64,000 nucleotides of DNA from Thiothrix nivea DSM 5205 (GCF_000260135.1 NZ_JH651384.1:1367693-1431692); one strand, 5' to 3'; positions 7,306 through 17,703 are shown, counted from the first letter of the stretch. Notes: generated by a model from the sequence alone, not told the origin. Made by a program: numbers and translations.

Positions 7306-8633
7306 CTCTTACGCAACATATCCAGATTGCGCCGGGCGTCGGCGTTACCACTGCGGGCGGCCTCCGTGAACAGTTGTTCGGCACGCTTGGGGTTTTTATT
7401 CACGCCCTTGCCGAGGACAAACAAAACACCAAGGTTGTTCTGCGCTTCCCCAAACCCGGCACGGGCGGCTTTGTCATACCAATAGGCTGCCTGTTTGTGA
7501 TCCTGTTTTACGCCACGGCCATCCTCATACAACAGGCCAAGGTTGTACTGGGCTTTCGGGTAGCCCTGACGTGCGGCCTGCTCATACCAGTAGGCAGCTT
7601 CGCGCAAATCAGAGGGCAGACCACCCACGCCGTCTTCGTACATGGTTCCCAGCATCAGTTGCGCCTGCTTGTCGCCTGCTTCGGCTGACTGCTTCACAAC
7701 GGCTGGCTCAATACCCGTCAAATCCATGCTGGCGGATGCGCCGGAACCGTTATCCGCAGGCGTTTGCAGGGAGGCGTTCATGAGCGCAGGTTCCGGGCGG
7801 CTGGCCGGGTCAGCCAGCGGTGCTGTTTTGGGCATCAGCATCGGTGGTGCAGATGGCTCGGCTAGCGCAGCAGCAGACGGGGATTCCTCCAGTTGTAGGG
7901 CGGCAAGCTTTTGCGTGGTGCCTGCGGCAGGCGGAGACGGCGCAACCGGCACTGCTGGCTGGGCCGCCAACCTGACTGGTTCAGCATCGTTACGCAATTG
8001 GGTGGAAGCAGCAACCGCCAGGGCGGATGAACCATTGTTCAGCGATACCAAGGCGAGTTTGGCGGCGACATGCCCTTGCTGCGCCGCTTTCTGGAACCAG
8101 TTGCGTGCAAGGTTGTTATCTGCCGGGACATATTGGCCATTGGCGTAGAGAACACCCAAACCATATTGGGCTTCGGCATTCCCACCAACGGCAGCACGTT
8201 GCTGCCAATCCAGGGACTTTTTGATGTCAGCGTTGGGATTGTCACTACCACGCAATTGCATAGCCAAGCGGTATTGGGCACTGGCATCACCTGCCTGCGC
8301 GGCACTTTGCAGGGCTGACAGTGAGTCCTGCGGGTTGCCGGTGGAAGGGCGGCGGTTGCGGTACCAGCTTTCCACGCTGGAACCAGACTCTACCGTTGCG
8401 GGTGCGGCGGCAACTGCAGGCGCTGCCTCTACGGGAGCTGCCGTTTCAGCACCCGCCGACGGCAAGTTGGCCCACGGCGGCGCGGCTTCACTCATGTTGA
8501 CTGGCGTTGGTGGGGCAATGTCCCGATTGGCAGCAGAGGCTGATGTAGGCAGCATGGAGCAGGCAATGCCCAACAGCAGTATTTGGGAGGTTAACAGGGA
8601 AAAACCCCAATGTGTTGTTCCTATGGTTTTCAT
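7302..8633 (-). CDS. Secreted SEL1-like (TPR) repeat protein
   Basis: This 443-residue protein has an N-terminal signal sequence (hydrophobic LLTSQILLLGIACSML, likely cleavage after TSASA). Two SEL1 repeats follow (AQYRLAMQLRG...; AQYGLGVLYANG), then a Pro/Ala-rich linker of about 100 residues. A C-terminal block has three or four more repeats with the LGxxYxxGxGV...AAxWYxxAAxxG pattern. SEL1 repeats form helical solenoids that mediate protein contacts. The exported, repeat-linker-repeat layout suggests an envelope scaffold; the partner is unknown. Confidence 0.8.
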   Translation of the reverse strand: MKTIGTTHWGFSLLTSQILLLGIACSMLPTSASAANRDIAPPTPVNMSEAAPPWANLPSAGAETAAPVEAAPAVAAAPATVESGSSVESWYRNRRPSTGNPQDSLSALQSAAQAGDASAQYRLAMQLRGSDNPNADIKKSLDWQQRAAVGGNAEAQYGLGVLYANGQYVPADNNLARNWFQKAAQQGHVAAKLALVSLNNGSSALAVAASTQLRNDAEPVRLAAQPAVPVAPSPPAAGTTQKLAALQLEESPSAAALAEPSAPPMLMPKTAPLADPASRPEPALMNASLQTPADNGSGASASMDLTGIEPAVVKQSAEAGDKQAQLMLGTMYEDGVGGLPSDLREAAYWYEQAARQGYPKAQYNLGLLYEDGRGVKQDHKQAAYWYDKAARAGFGEAQNNLGVLFVLGKGVNKNPKRAEQLFTEAARSGNADARRNLDMLRKS

Positions 8634-8810
8634 GGCGGCCCTGGTCTACGATCAAGCTGTACGGTTTAGAATGATGGACATGGTTTATCAGCATGTATGC
8701 ATAAAGCCAGTTATACGGACAAACAGCCTAACCGTGGATGAACACCACCCGGTTTCCCGACGGGCTGCAAAAACTTTCCCACCCCACGCAAACTCGCCTA
8801 GACTAGGCAC

Positions 8811-9581
8811 ATGAATGATGAACTCTTGCTCCGGTATAGCCGCCAGATCCTGCTGCCTGATATTGATGTCGGCGGGCAGGAACGCTTGCAAGCAGCCCGC
8901 GTACTGGTTATCGGTTTGGGTGGGTTAGGCGCGCCGGTCACACTCTACCTGGCGGCGGCGGGTGTTGGCCAGTTGACACTGGTGGATTTTGACACGGTGG
9001 ATTTGAGCAACCTGCAACGGCAAATCATCCACGACACCGCAAGCATCGGCCATGCCAAGGTGGCCTCAGCCGCGCGTGCCGCGCAAGCCCTGAACCCACA
9101 CATACAAGTCCGCACCATCCAGCAAAAACTGGATTTTGGGCAACTGCTGGCACAGGTGGCCGCGCACGATGCAGTAGTTGACTGCAGCGACAATTTCCCG
9201 ACCCGTTTTGACCTCAACCTTGCCTGTCAACGTTCAGGCAAACCATTGGTTTTGGGGGCTGTCATCCGCATGGAAGGCCAGGTGACCACGTTTGATTTCC
9301 GCCAGCCGGGCACTGCCTGCTACCACTGCCTGTACGGGGAGGAAGGCGAAACGGAGGATACCTGTTCCACCACCGGCATCCTTGCACCGGTGGCGGGCAT
9401 TATCGGCAGCATCCAAGCAACGGAAACGCTCAAGGCATTGCTGGGTTTGCCTACCCTGCATGGCCGTTTGCTGTTGCTGGACGCCAAACGGATGGCCTGG
9501 CGGGAAATGCGTTTGCGGCGTGACAATGCCTGCCCGGTCTGCAATAGCGGGGCTAGGCCGTTGCCCCCCAGCCCTGATTGA
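8811..9581 (+). CDS. moeB: MoeB/ThiF-type adenylyltransferase
   Basis: This 256-residue E1-like enzyme activates the C-terminus of a ubiquitin-like sulfur carrier (MoaD or ThiS) by adenylation. It shows the nucleotide-binding GLGGLG (about 35-40), RYSRQILLPDI at the start, and the zinc ligands Cys170/Cys173 (CYHC) and Cys241/Cys244 (CPVC). Cys185 in DTCSTTGI corresponds to the reactive Cys region. The length and residues fit MoeB; ThiF is the alternative because no moa or thi genes are adjacent. It overlaps the end of the convergent hemerythrin-like gene. Confidence 0.85.
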   Translation: MNDELLLRYSRQILLPDIDVGGQERLQAARVLVIGLGGLGAPVTLYLAAAGVGQLTLVDFDTVDLSNLQRQIIHDTASIGHAKVASAARAAQALNPHIQVRTIQQKLDFGQLLAQVAAHDAVVDCSDNFPTRFDLNLACQRSGKPLVLGAVIRMEGQVTTFDFRQPGTACYHCLYGEEGETEDTCSTTGILAPVAGIIGSIQATETLKALLGLPTLHGRLLLLDAKRMAWREMRLRRDNACPVCNSGARPLPPSPD

Positions 9582-9993
9582 CATCGCGCACCGTCGGGTA
9601 CAAGCGCTCAACTTCATCCTCGATCCGGCGCAGCACCAGCTCAAACATTTCACGGGTTTCCTTGACGAACTGGGCATGATCCTTGATGCGCAATTCCTTG
9701 TTCTTGCACCAACGCTTCAGGTATTGGCTGAAGACACGTTTGATTTCGCCAGAACCGGACAGGAACATCCGTGCAGTGTTGCACACCTTGTTATCCTTGT
9801 GGCTCAACAACGCCTGGTACAACTCCCGCTCCTCAACATCCAGATGCATGCGTACCCTGTCCACATAGTCAAAAAACAACTCACATGTCACGCTGGTGTC
9901 GCATACCGCCCGGTCATCAATCAGATAACTCAGTACATTGGAAAGCTCGGTAATTTTGTCATTCTGGGCATTCAACTCATTAAACGAAATCAT
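9553..9993 (-). CDS. Hemerythrin-like (HHE) protein
   Basis: This 146-residue all-helical protein contains MHLDVEERELY (His50, Glu54/55) and DHAQFVKETREMF followed by EDEVERLYP, the usual second and last segments of hemerythrin/HHE domains. The N-terminal helix lacks the expected first His, so the di-iron ligand set may be incomplete or shifted. Such proteins bind O2, NO or iron. A strong ribosome site (CAGGAGG) precedes the ATG, and a perfect FNR-type palindrome lies about 75 bases upstream. The 3' end overlaps moeB by 29 bases. Confidence 0.72.
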   Translation of the reverse strand: MISFNELNAQNDKITELSNVLSYLIDDRAVCDTSVTCELFFDYVDRVRMHLDVEERELYQALLSHKDNKVCNTARMFLSGSGEIKRVFSQYLKRWCKNKELRIKDHAQFVKETREMFELVLRRIEDEVERLYPTVRDVNQGWGATA

Positions 9994-10062
9994 TATTGTC
10001 CTCCTGTGGTGCGCAAACTGGATTTTACCTGGTGCAGGATACCCACTCTGCTACAAACCGGC

Positions 10063-10076
10063 TTGATATTTATCAA
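10063..10076. promoter_or_regulatory. FNR/ANR-type binding site upstream of the hemerythrin-like gene
   Basis: TTGATATTTATCAA is a perfect match to the FNR consensus TTGAT-N4-ATCAA. Its centre is about 76 bases upstream of the hemerythrin-like start codon at 9993. A class II site at -41.5 would put transcription start near 10028 with a leader of about 34 bases. It is 167 bases from mscL, so the hemerythrin gene is the likelier target. Confidence 0.65.
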
Positions 10077-10235
10077 GCGATATCAGTGCCTGCGCTTTCA
10101 TGCCGGAAAGCTTGACCATTATCGGAAAAAACGTGGCAGATTGCCCGCAGTGAGCTACCCTCCATTGATGCAGGCTGGAATCACATTCGTCCTGTCAGAT
10201 ATACGGGTTTAATCAATCAATAATTGGAGGTATGC

Positions 10236-10649
10236 ATGAGCTTTGTAAGCGAATTCAAAGAGTTTGCCATGAAGGGTAATGTGGTGGATCTCGCCGTTGG
10301 CGTGATCATTGGGGCTGCATTCGGAAAAATTGTCTCTGCTTTTGTCGAAGGTATCGCCATGCCACTCATCGGCCTGCTGGTTGGTGGGGTTGATTTCACC
10401 AAAATGGGCATCCTGCTGAAAGCTGGCGACCCGAATGCGAATCCGCCCGTACCGGATCTGATGCTGGCGTATGGCACATTCATCCAGACCGTTTTTGATT
10501 TCGTTATTGTGGCGCTGGCCATTTTCATCGCCATCAAGGCCATGAACAAGCTCAAGCGCAAACAGGAAGCCGCTCCTGAAACACCACCAGCCCCTTCCAA
10601 TGAAGAAGTGCTGCTGGGAGAAATCCGTGACTTGCTGAAAAAGCAATAA
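10236..10649 (+). CDS. mscL: Large-conductance mechanosensitive channel MscL
   Basis: MscL forms a homopentameric inner-membrane channel that opens under membrane tension in hypo-osmotic shock. The 137-residue protein starts [20 protein letters not shown], continues with [13 protein letters not shown] as the pore-lining first helix, and has a second helix ([17 protein letters not shown]) and a C-terminal bundle ([12 protein letters not shown]). TTGGAGG five bases before the ATG at 10236 fixes the start. A hairpin directly follows the gene. Confidence 0.95.
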   Translation: MSFVSEFKEFAMKGNVVDLAVGVIIGAAFGKIVSAFVEGIAMPLIGLLVGGVDFTKMGILLKAGDPNANPPVPDLMLAYGTFIQTVFDFVIVALAIFIAIKAMNKLKRKQEAAPETPPAPSNEEVLLGEIRDLLKKQ

Positions 10650-10657
10650 GCCCTGTG

Positions 10658-10684
10658 CAAAGGGCGTAGCCATCACGCCCTTTG
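10658..10684 (+). terminator. Hairpin after mscL
   Basis: The arms CAAAGGGCGT (10658-10667) and ACGCCCTTTG (10675-10684) pair perfectly around a seven-base loop nine bases after the mscL stop. Only short T-rich sequence (TTTGTCC) is present, so it may be a weak intrinsic terminator or a 3'-end stabiliser. Confidence 0.45.
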
Positions 10685-10777
10685 TCCCCGCCTGCACGAT
10701 CTTGCCGTGACAAACCCAGCCCGGCATTGCACAATGTCTGTCGGACAAAATTCCAGTCTGGTAGACAACTAAACGAA

Positions 10778-13700
10778 ATGCACCTTAAAACGAAACATCT
10801 CGACCTGCTTGCCGATAACAACCTGCCCCAAACCGTCCTGTTCAACGTTTTCGACACAACCACCATCCAGCGCGGCATCGAATACTTTGATACTGGAAGG
10901 GTCATCAGTTTTCGCGCAGAAAAAATCAGCAACGGCAATGTTTCCATCACCGCCAAAGTGCAAGGCAGCAACCAGAACCCCTACGTCACTACTGTCAACT
11001 ATAACGATCTATCCCCACGCTGGATCACCGGGGTCTGTACCTGCCCCGTCACCGTAGGCTGCAAGCACGCGGTCGCTGCCCTGTTTGAATACCTTGACCA
11101 TGCCCGCAAGCAAAAAGCCCGTGAGCCACAGCGTAAGCCCGCACCCAGCTTCCTGGCCGCTACCATGCCCACCGCTGCGGTCAAACCTGTCACCCGATCG
11201 CCAATAGATACATGGCTGCAGTCGCTAGGCAGCGCCGACCAAGCGCCCTTATCCATCTATGCTGCTGACGAGCTGAATGAACCCCATGCCAACCTGCTTT
11301 ACCTGCTGGGTTCCGAGGCTCATCACCCCGACCTGATCACGCTCAGCCTTTACCGGGCCAACGTGCTGAAAAAAGGCGGCTACGGCAAGCCTGGCCACGT
11401 GCAACTGGAATCCCTACTGACGCCTTACCGGGCGCGCAATTACCAGTACGAGCCGCAAGACCTGATGATTGCCCAGCTGCTGGCCCTGCCCGGAATGCGC
11501 TTCCTGCATCACTGGAACAAGGGCACATTAACCGGCAAAGCGGGCGAACAAGTCCTGCTCGAAGTCCTGAAAACCGGGCGCGCTTTCTGGGCCAATATCG
11601 ACACCTGGCAGCGTAACAACCAGCCCTTGCACTATGGTGACGTTATCAATTTCCAGTTTCAGTGGCGAGAAAATGCGCAGGGGGAATATGTTACCGCGCT
11701 GGAGCCGGATATTCCCATCGACAAGCATTTCTGGCTGAATGGCAAACTCTGGTACATCGACAACCTCAACCTGACCTGCGGATGGTTGGAACACCCCGAC
11801 CTGACACCCGCACAAGTGGAAAAATTCCTCAACGCGCCGCCCATCCCTCCTGCACAGGTGGATTCCGTCAGTGAGCGTTTGCTGGAAATCTTGCCTGATA
11901 CTGACATTCCTACCCCCTCCCCCAACGTCCTCCAGCAAATTGAAGAAGTACAGGCCGAATTAGTACCAGAACTTTACCTTCGCACCACCACCCTCCCGGA
12001 CACCGATACTGCCACCCCGATTGCCAGCCTGCGTTTCAATTACGGTGGCAAACTGCTGCAACCTGAGCAGAACAAGGCCAGCAGCTTGCTGAAAACTGGT
12101 GGCAAACGTTACCGCATCCAGCGCGACATGGCTGGCGAACAGGCCGCGCTGGAAGCACTGGAAGAATACGGCTTTGAACCCGCCTCCAACCGTTTCAGCC
12201 ACCTCAAACGGCTAGAACTGCTGATGCACCCAGACAACCCCGGCCTGACCGCCCTGCGCTGGCACGATTTCCTTGACCACGGCGTGGCAGCGCTGCGGCA
12301 CGAGGGCTGGGACATCACCCTGGATGACAATTTCGACCTGCAATTCGACGTGGTGGGCGACCTCGACGCCGCCTGGGAAGAAAGCGAAACCGGTAACGAC
12401 TGGTTTGAAATCAGCCTCGGCTTCGAGATCGAAGGCCAGCGCATCAACCTGCTGCCAATCCTGGTCAACATGCTGCACGACATGGAAAGCCCGCAGGCAC
12501 TGCGTGAACTGCTGCAACGCCAGCCCTACCTGTTTGTGCCACTAGCGGGCAACCGCTGGGCCAAATTGGAAGCGCAACGCATTGGCGGCATCCTCGACAC
12601 CCTGGTGGAACTCTACGACCAGCAACCGCTCAATGCTAACGGCAACCTGGAACTGAGCAAATACCAGGGAACCAGCCTCGGCGAACTGCTCAACGCCCCC
12701 GGCATGAGATGGAAAGGCGCGGAAGAACTGCTGGCCTTGACACAAAAACTGCGCGACTTCCAGGGCATCCAGCCGGTAGCGCTGCCGGAAGGCTTGAACG
12801 CCGACCTGCGCCCCTACCAGCACGAAGGTCTGAACTGGCTGCAATTCCTGCGCGAATACCAATTCAACGGCATCCTCGCCGACGACATGGGGCTGGGCAA
12901 AACCCTCCAAACCCTTGCCCATTTATTGCTGGAAAAACAATCCGGGCGTTTGCAGGAACCCGCCCTGGTGGTCGCCCCCACCAGCCTGATGGGCAACTGG
13001 CGGCGCGAGGCGGCACGCTTCACCCCTGACTTGCGGGTGCAAATTATCCACGGTACTGACCGGCACAGGCATTTCGACAGCTTCGGTGATTATGACCTGA
13101 TCCTCACCACCTACCCGCTGATGGTGCGCGATGAAGAGCAATACCTGAAACACATTTTCCATTACCTGATCCTGGATGAAGCGCAAGCGATCAAGAACGC
13201 CGCTGCCCGCACCACCCAGATCATTTACGGCTTGAAGGCAAACCATCGCCTATGCCTGACCGGCACCCCACTGGAAAATCACCTCGGCGAACTGTGGTCG
13301 ATGTTCCATTTCCTGATGCCCGGCTTCCTCGGCCAGCACGACAAGTTCACCCGCCTGTTCCGCACCCCGATTGAAAAGCAGGGCGATGGCGACCGCCAGT
13401 GGCAACTGCGCAAACGTGTGCAACCCTTCATGCTGCGCCGCACCAAGGAATTGGTCGCCCATGAACTGCCACCCAAGAGTGACATCATCCGCAGCGCCAC
13501 CCTGGAAGGCAAACAACGCGACCTGTACGAAACTGTACGACTGGCGATGGACAAAAAGGTACAGGACGAAATCAGCCGCAAAGGGTTCGCCCGCAGCCAG
13601 ATCATGATCCTCGACGCCCTGCTCAAGCTGCGTCAGGTGTGCTGCGACCCGCGTCTGGTCAAGCTGGAAAAGGCTCAGAAAGTCAAACAATCCGCCAAGC

Positions 13701-14209
13701 TGGAATTGCTGATGACCCTGCTGCCGGAAATGTTGGAAGAAGGCCGCAAGGTGCTGCTGTTTTCGCAGTTCACCTCTATGCTGGCGCTGATCGAGGAAGA
13801 GCTGGAAAAAGCTGGCATCGTTTACAGCAAGCTAACCGGCCAGACCAAGAACCGCGACGAAGCCATTGCTGCTTTTCAGGAAGGCGACGCCAAGGTATTC
13901 CTGATCAGCCTGAAAGCAGGCGGCACTGGCCTCAATCTGACCGCTGCCGACACCGTGATCCACTATGACCCCTGGTGGAACCCGGCGGTGGAACAACAAG
14001 CTACCGACCGCGCCCACCGAATCGGGCAGGACAAACCCGTATTCGTCTACAAACTCATCACCGAAGACACGGTGGAAGAAAAAATCCTCAAATTACAGGA
14101 AAAGAAACAGGCGCTGGCGGACGGCCTGTATTCCGACAGCGAAACACGGGAAGGGGTACATTTCAGTTCCGACGACCTGATGGATTTGCTGAAACCGCTG
14201 GAGCAATAG
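10778..14209 (+). CDS. SNF2-family helicase with SWIM zinc finger
   Basis: This 1143-residue protein has a SWIM zinc finger near residues 85-100 (CTCPVTVGCKHAV), a long middle region, and a C-terminal SNF2 motor. Motor motifs are ADDMGLGKTLQT (about 701), LILDEAQAIKN (about 798), LTGTPLENHLGELWSMFHFL, then the second lobe with LLFSQFTSML, GGTGLNLTAADTVIHYDPWW and QATDRAHRIGQ. SNF2 motors translocate on double-stranded DNA and remodel protein-DNA complexes. Bacterial SWIM/SNF2 proteins of this size are widespread and poorly studied. ATG 10778 (MHLKTKHLDL) is preferred over upstream in-frame codons. Confidence 0.88.
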   Translation: MHLKTKHLDLLADNNLPQTVLFNVFDTTTIQRGIEYFDTGRVISFRAEKISNGNVSITAKVQGSNQNPYVTTVNYNDLSPRWITGVCTCPVTVGCKHAVAALFEYLDHARKQKAREPQRKPAPSFLAATMPTAAVKPVTRSPIDTWLQSLGSADQAPLSIYAADELNEPHANLLYLLGSEAHHPDLITLSLYRANVLKKGGYGKPGHVQLESLLTPYRARNYQYEPQDLMIAQLLALPGMRFLHHWNKGTLTGKAGEQVLLEVLKTGRAFWANIDTWQRNNQPLHYGDVINFQFQWRENAQGEYVTALEPDIPIDKHFWLNGKLWYIDNLNLTCGWLEHPDLTPAQVEKFLNAPPIPPAQVDSVSERLLEILPDTDIPTPSPNVLQQIEEVQAELVPELYLRTTTLPDTDTATPIASLRFNYGGKLLQPEQNKASSLLKTGGKRYRIQRDMAGEQAALEALEEYGFEPASNRFSHLKRLELLMHPDNPGLTALRWHDFLDHGVAALRHEGWDITLDDNFDLQFDVVGDLDAAWEESETGNDWFEISLGFEIEGQRINLLPILVNMLHDMESPQALRELLQRQPYLFVPLAGNRWAKLEAQRIGGILDTLVELYDQQPLNANGNLELSKYQGTSLGELLNAPGMRWKGAEELLALTQKLRDFQGIQPVALPEGLNADLRPYQHEGLNWLQFLREYQFNGILADDMGLGKTLQTLAHLLLEKQSGRLQEPALVVAPTSLMGNWRREAARFTPDLRVQIIHGTDRHRHFDSFGDYDLILTTYPLMVRDEEQYLKHIFHYLILDEAQAIKNAAARTTQIIYGLKANHRLCLTGTPLENHLGELWSMFHFLMPGFLGQHDKFTRLFRTPIEKQGDGDRQWQLRKRVQPFMLRRTKELVAHELPPKSDIIRSATLEGKQRDLYETVRLAMDKKVQDEISRKGFARSQIMILDALLKLRQVCCDPRLVKLEKAQKVKQSAKLELLMTLLPEMLEEGRKVLLFSQFTSMLALIEEELEKAGIVYSKLTGQTKNRDEAIAAFQEGDAKVFLISLKAGGTGLNLTAADTVIHYDPWWNPAVEQQATDRAHRIGQDKPVFVYKLITEDTVEEKILKLQEKKQALADGLYSDSETREGVHFSSDDLMDLLKPLEQ

Positions 14210-14242
14210 TCTTGCCGCAGCGGGTACAACTGCCAAGCCTGT

Positions 14243-14974
14243 TTACTTCACAGTAACCTTGACAGTGAACTTGCCACTCCACGGGTCAGCCTTTTTGCAT
14301 TCAACCAACTGGATTGCGTAATCACCCGCCAGAGTGGGTTCGACGGTTGCACGGCTATGGCAGGAAAGGTCCAGATCGTTGGCATTCTCACCTTTGGGAT
14401 CAGTGATATAGATAGAGACAGTTCCGGCACTTTTCTTGTCCAGTTGCTCTACTGTCATGGTTTGGCCTTTACCTACTTCAATGACGAAGTTCTTTTCATC
14501 ATCAAAACCGGATAGTTTGCCACTAACCACAGCGCTGACCGCGCCTTTGGCAAATTTGATGCGCTCTGCCGCTTTCTTGCTGCTTTTAGGCTTGGCGGGC
14601 TGCTTATCCCATGCGCAGACTTTGCCTTGCTTGCCAACCCAGCACGCACCATCGCGCTTGAAGTCCTCACCCAACAATTCCTGGGCATGGGATGCCTGCG
14701 ACTTACCATTCCAGGACACGTTGGCATACCCGTCATCAAGCGTACCCAGATAAACAAAATACTTGTCGCCAAACAGACGGAAAGAGCCATCCTTGTCAGC
14801 ATCGTACATGCAGGTACCCTTCAGGTAGGTTTTGCCTTTGACTTGCAACAGACAATCGACTTCACGGCCTTCAGCGCCTTTGCGCCAGTCATCGGCGTGG
14901 GCAATTGTCACCGCCACCGGAAAAGTTGCCATCAGCAACATGGCGACTGCTACTGATTTCAGCCCATTCCTCAT
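14243..14974 (-). CDS. Secreted protein with possible PliG-like lysozyme-inhibitor domain
   Basis: The start at 14974 has GGGAG upstream and encodes a signal peptide ending near TIAHADD. The first mature half has Cys residues and strands (CLLQVKGKTYLKGTCMYD; GACWVGKQGKVCAW). After a Lys-rich linker the last 100 residues read FAKGAVSAVVSGKLSGFDDE, then a KKGQ-like GKGQTMTV, SIYITDPKG, LAGDYAIQLV and KFTVKVTVK. This resembles PliG, the periplasmic inhibitor of g-type lysozyme, but the match is by pattern only. An FNR-type box lies about 60 bases upstream. Confidence 0.5.
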   Translation of the reverse strand: MRNGLKSVAVAMLLMATFPVAVTIAHADDWRKGAEGREVDCLLQVKGKTYLKGTCMYDADKDGSFRLFGDKYFVYLGTLDDGYANVSWNGKSQASHAQELLGEDFKRDGACWVGKQGKVCAWDKQPAKPKSSKKAAERIKFAKGAVSAVVSGKLSGFDDEKNFVIEVGKGQTMTVEQLDKKSAGTVSIYITDPKGENANDLDLSCHSRATVEPTLAGDYAIQLVECKKADPWSGKFTVKVTVK

Positions 14975-15028
14975 AACAAACTCCCTCTTTTCAGTAAAAA
15001 AGATCACCAATGTACACTACAAGCTGTT

Positions 15029-15042
15029 TTGATGATTATCAA
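15029..15042. promoter_or_regulatory. FNR/ANR-type binding site between the secreted protein gene and mutS
   Basis: TTGATGATTATCAA is a second perfect FNR-consensus palindrome. Its centre is about 61 bases upstream of the minus-strand start at 14974, which would place a class II start site near 14994 with a leader of about 20 bases. It is about 94 bases upstream of mutS, so control of mutS is less likely. Confidence 0.6.
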
Positions 15043-15129
15043 TGTCAAACTTAGCTCACTTGGCCTGCATTCCCGCCTCCAGCGGATTACTGCTAAACTT
15101 CACCCCTTGATTTGCAGCCCCGGTCAGAC

Positions 15130-17703
15130 ATGAGCAAAGAGACGCAACACACCCCGATGATGCAGCAATACCTACGCATCAAGGCCGAATACCCCGACAT
15201 CCTCTTGTTCTACCGCATGGGGGATTTCTACGAACTGTTCATGGAGGATGCGAAAAAAGCCGCAGCCCTGTTGGACATCACCCTCACCTCGCGCGGTTCC
15301 TCCGGCGGCGAACCCATAGCGATGGCAGGCGTACCCTACCATGCGGTAGAACAATACCTCGCCAAACTGCTAAAGCTGGGCGAATCCGTTGCCATTTGCG
15401 AACAGGTTGGTGACCCGGCCAAATCCAAAGGCCCGGTCGAACGCAAGATCACCCGCCTGCTCACCCCCGGCACAGTTACAGATGACTACCTGCTGGACGA
15501 CCGCCGCGACAACCTGCTGATGGCCGTATGCGGGGAAAAAGGGGGGAAAACCTACGGTATCGCCTGCATCGACCTCAGCACAGGCCGCTTCACCGTGCAG
15601 GAAGCCGAGTCCGACACCACCCTGCACAATGAAATCGAACGCCTGCAACCGGCGGAAATCCTGCACGACGAAGACTGGCGGCCAGCCTTCTCCCGTAACC
15701 ACCACTGCACTGCCCGCCCCACCTGGCATTTCGACCGCGAAACAGCCCAACGCCTGTTACTGCGCCAATTCGGCACTCACGATCTCTCCGGCTTCGGCTG
15801 CGACCATCTGCCGCTGGCCATCACCGCCGCCGGAGCCTTGCTCAACTACGTGCAGGAAACCCAGCGCACCGCCCTGCCCCACATCAACAGCCTGACGGTG
15901 GAGCTGAGCGACGAAGGCATCATCCTCGACGCTGCCAGCCGCCGCAATCTGGAACTGGAAAGCAGCCTCAGCGGCGAACACAAAAACACCCTGATTTCGG
16001 TGATCGACAAGACTGCCACCAGCATGGGCAGCCGCCTGTTACGCCGCTGGCTGAACAAGCCGCTGCGCGACCGCAACACCTTGCGCAACCGCCATCAGGC
16101 CGTTGGCACGTTACTGGAACAATACCGCTACGAAGACCTGCACAATACCCTGCGCGGTATCGGCGACATCGAACGCATCGCCAGCCGCATCGCGCTCGGT
16201 TCCGCCCGCCCGCGTGACCTGTCCACCCTGCGCGATTCACTGCATGTCCTGCCGCACATCCATGCGCAAATCCAGCCGTTGGATAACCCGCGTCTGCAAG
16301 CTTTATTGCAGGACATCAACCCGCACGCAGAACTCCGCCACCTGCTGGACAGCGCCATCATTGACAATCCACCGGTCGTGATCCGTGACGGCGGCGTCAT
16401 TGCCAGCGGTTTCGACGCTGAACTCGACGAACTGCGCAACCTTAGCGAAAACGCTGACCAGTACCTGCTGGATCTGGAAACACGCGAAAAAGCCCGTACC
16501 GGCATCGACAAACTCAAAGTCGCCTACAACCGCGTGCATGGCTATTACGTGGAAGTGCCGCAAAGCCAGCTCAGCCGCATTCCCGCCGACTACATCCGCC
16601 GCCAGACCCTTAAGGGGGTGGAACGCTTCATCCTGCCGGAACTGAAAAAGTTTGAAGACAAGGTGCTCTCCGCCCGCGAACGTTCACTGGCGCGGGAAAA
16701 AGCCATCTACGAAGACCTGTTGCGCACACTGGCCGAACACCTGCTTCCGCTGCGCCAAAGCGCCCAAGCCATTGCCGAACTGGACGTGCTGGGCAATTTC
16801 GCCGAACGCGCCAGCACCCTCAATTACAACTGCCCCGCACTGGTGGAAGGCTCAGGCATCCAGATTGAAGGCGGACGCCACCCGGTTGTCGAACGCACCC
16901 TCGATGCGCCCTTCGTCCCCAACGACCTGTACATGGACTCACGCCGCCGGATGCTGATGATCACCGGCCCCAACATGGGCGGTAAATCCACTTACATGCG
17001 CCAGGTCGCGCTAATCGTGCTGCTGGCGCATATTGGTAGCTACGTGCCTGCGCAAACCGCCCGTATCGGCAACATCGACCGCATTTTCACCCGCATCGGC
17101 GCACACGACGACCTCAGCACCGGGCGCTCGACCTTCATGGTGGAAATGACCGAAGCCGCCAACATCCTCAACAACGCCACCGCCCACAGCTTGGTGCTGA
17201 TGGACGAAATTGGGCGCGGCACCAGCACCTTCGACGGCCTGTCGCTGGCCTGGGCATTCGCGGAATATCTGGCGCGTGAACGCAAGGCTTTCACCCTGTT
17301 CGCTACCCACTACTTTGAGCTGACGGTTTTGCCGGAACAGATCAGCACCATCGTCAACGTCCATATCGACGCGATTGAACACGGCGACAAGATCGTGTTT
17401 TTACATGCGGTCAAGGAAGGCCCTGCCAACCAGAGTTACGGCTTGCAGGTAGCGCAACTGGCGGGCGTACCCAAACCCGTGATCGCTCAGGCCAGAAAGA
17501 AACTGGTATCGCTGGAAAAGCACAGCCAGCAAGCCCCGCAGCAAGGCCAAACCCTGCCGCTAATGTTTGGCACACCACCAGAACCTAAAGATGAAATCGC
17601 GGAAAAAGTGAAGGCCGCGCTGGAAGCCATCGACCCCGATGACCTGACCCCACGGCAGGCACTGGATGAGCTATATCAGTTACGGAGATTATTGAAAGGA
17701 TAG
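15130..17703 (+). CDS. mutS: DNA mismatch repair protein MutS
   Basis: MutS recognises mismatches and small loops and recruits MutL. The 857-residue protein contains the mismatch-reading motif [10 protein letters not shown] near the N-terminus, connector and lever domains, and an ATPase with Walker [14 protein letters not shown] (about 613), [14 protein letters not shown] and Walker [20 protein letters not shown] 15130 gives [18 protein letters not shown], the normal start for the family. The C-terminus includes the short helical [10 protein letters not shown] segment. No recA-like gene follows; a palindromic repeat and convergent dsbC do. Confidence 0.96.
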   Translation: MSKETQHTPMMQQYLRIKAEYPDILLFYRMGDFYELFMEDAKKAAALLDITLTSRGSSGGEPIAMAGVPYHAVEQYLAKLLKLGESVAICEQVGDPAKSKGPVERKITRLLTPGTVTDDYLLDDRRDNLLMAVCGEKGGKTYGIACIDLSTGRFTVQEAESDTTLHNEIERLQPAEILHDEDWRPAFSRNHHCTARPTWHFDRETAQRLLLRQFGTHDLSGFGCDHLPLAITAAGALLNYVQETQRTALPHINSLTVELSDEGIILDAASRRNLELESSLSGEHKNTLISVIDKTATSMGSRLLRRWLNKPLRDRNTLRNRHQAVGTLLEQYRYEDLHNTLRGIGDIERIASRIALGSARPRDLSTLRDSLHVLPHIHAQIQPLDNPRLQALLQDINPHAELRHLLDSAIIDNPPVVIRDGGVIASGFDAELDELRNLSENADQYLLDLETREKARTGIDKLKVAYNRVHGYYVEVPQSQLSRIPADYIRRQTLKGVERFILPELKKFEDKVLSARERSLAREKAIYEDLLRTLAEHLLPLRQSAQAIAELDVLGNFAERASTLNYNCPALVEGSGIQIEGGRHPVVERTLDAPFVPNDLYMDSRRRMLMITGPNMGGKSTYMRQVALIVLLAHIGSYVPAQTARIGNIDRIFTRIGAHDDLSTGRSTFMVEMTEAANILNNATAHSLVLMDEIGRGTSTFDGLSLAWAFAEYLARERKAFTLFATHYFELTVLPEQISTIVNVHIDAIEHGDKIVFLHAVKEGPANQSYGLQVAQLAGVPKPVIAQARKKLVSLEKHSQQAPQQGQTLPLMFGTPPEPKDEIAEKVKAALEAIDPDDLTPRQALDELYQLRRLLKG

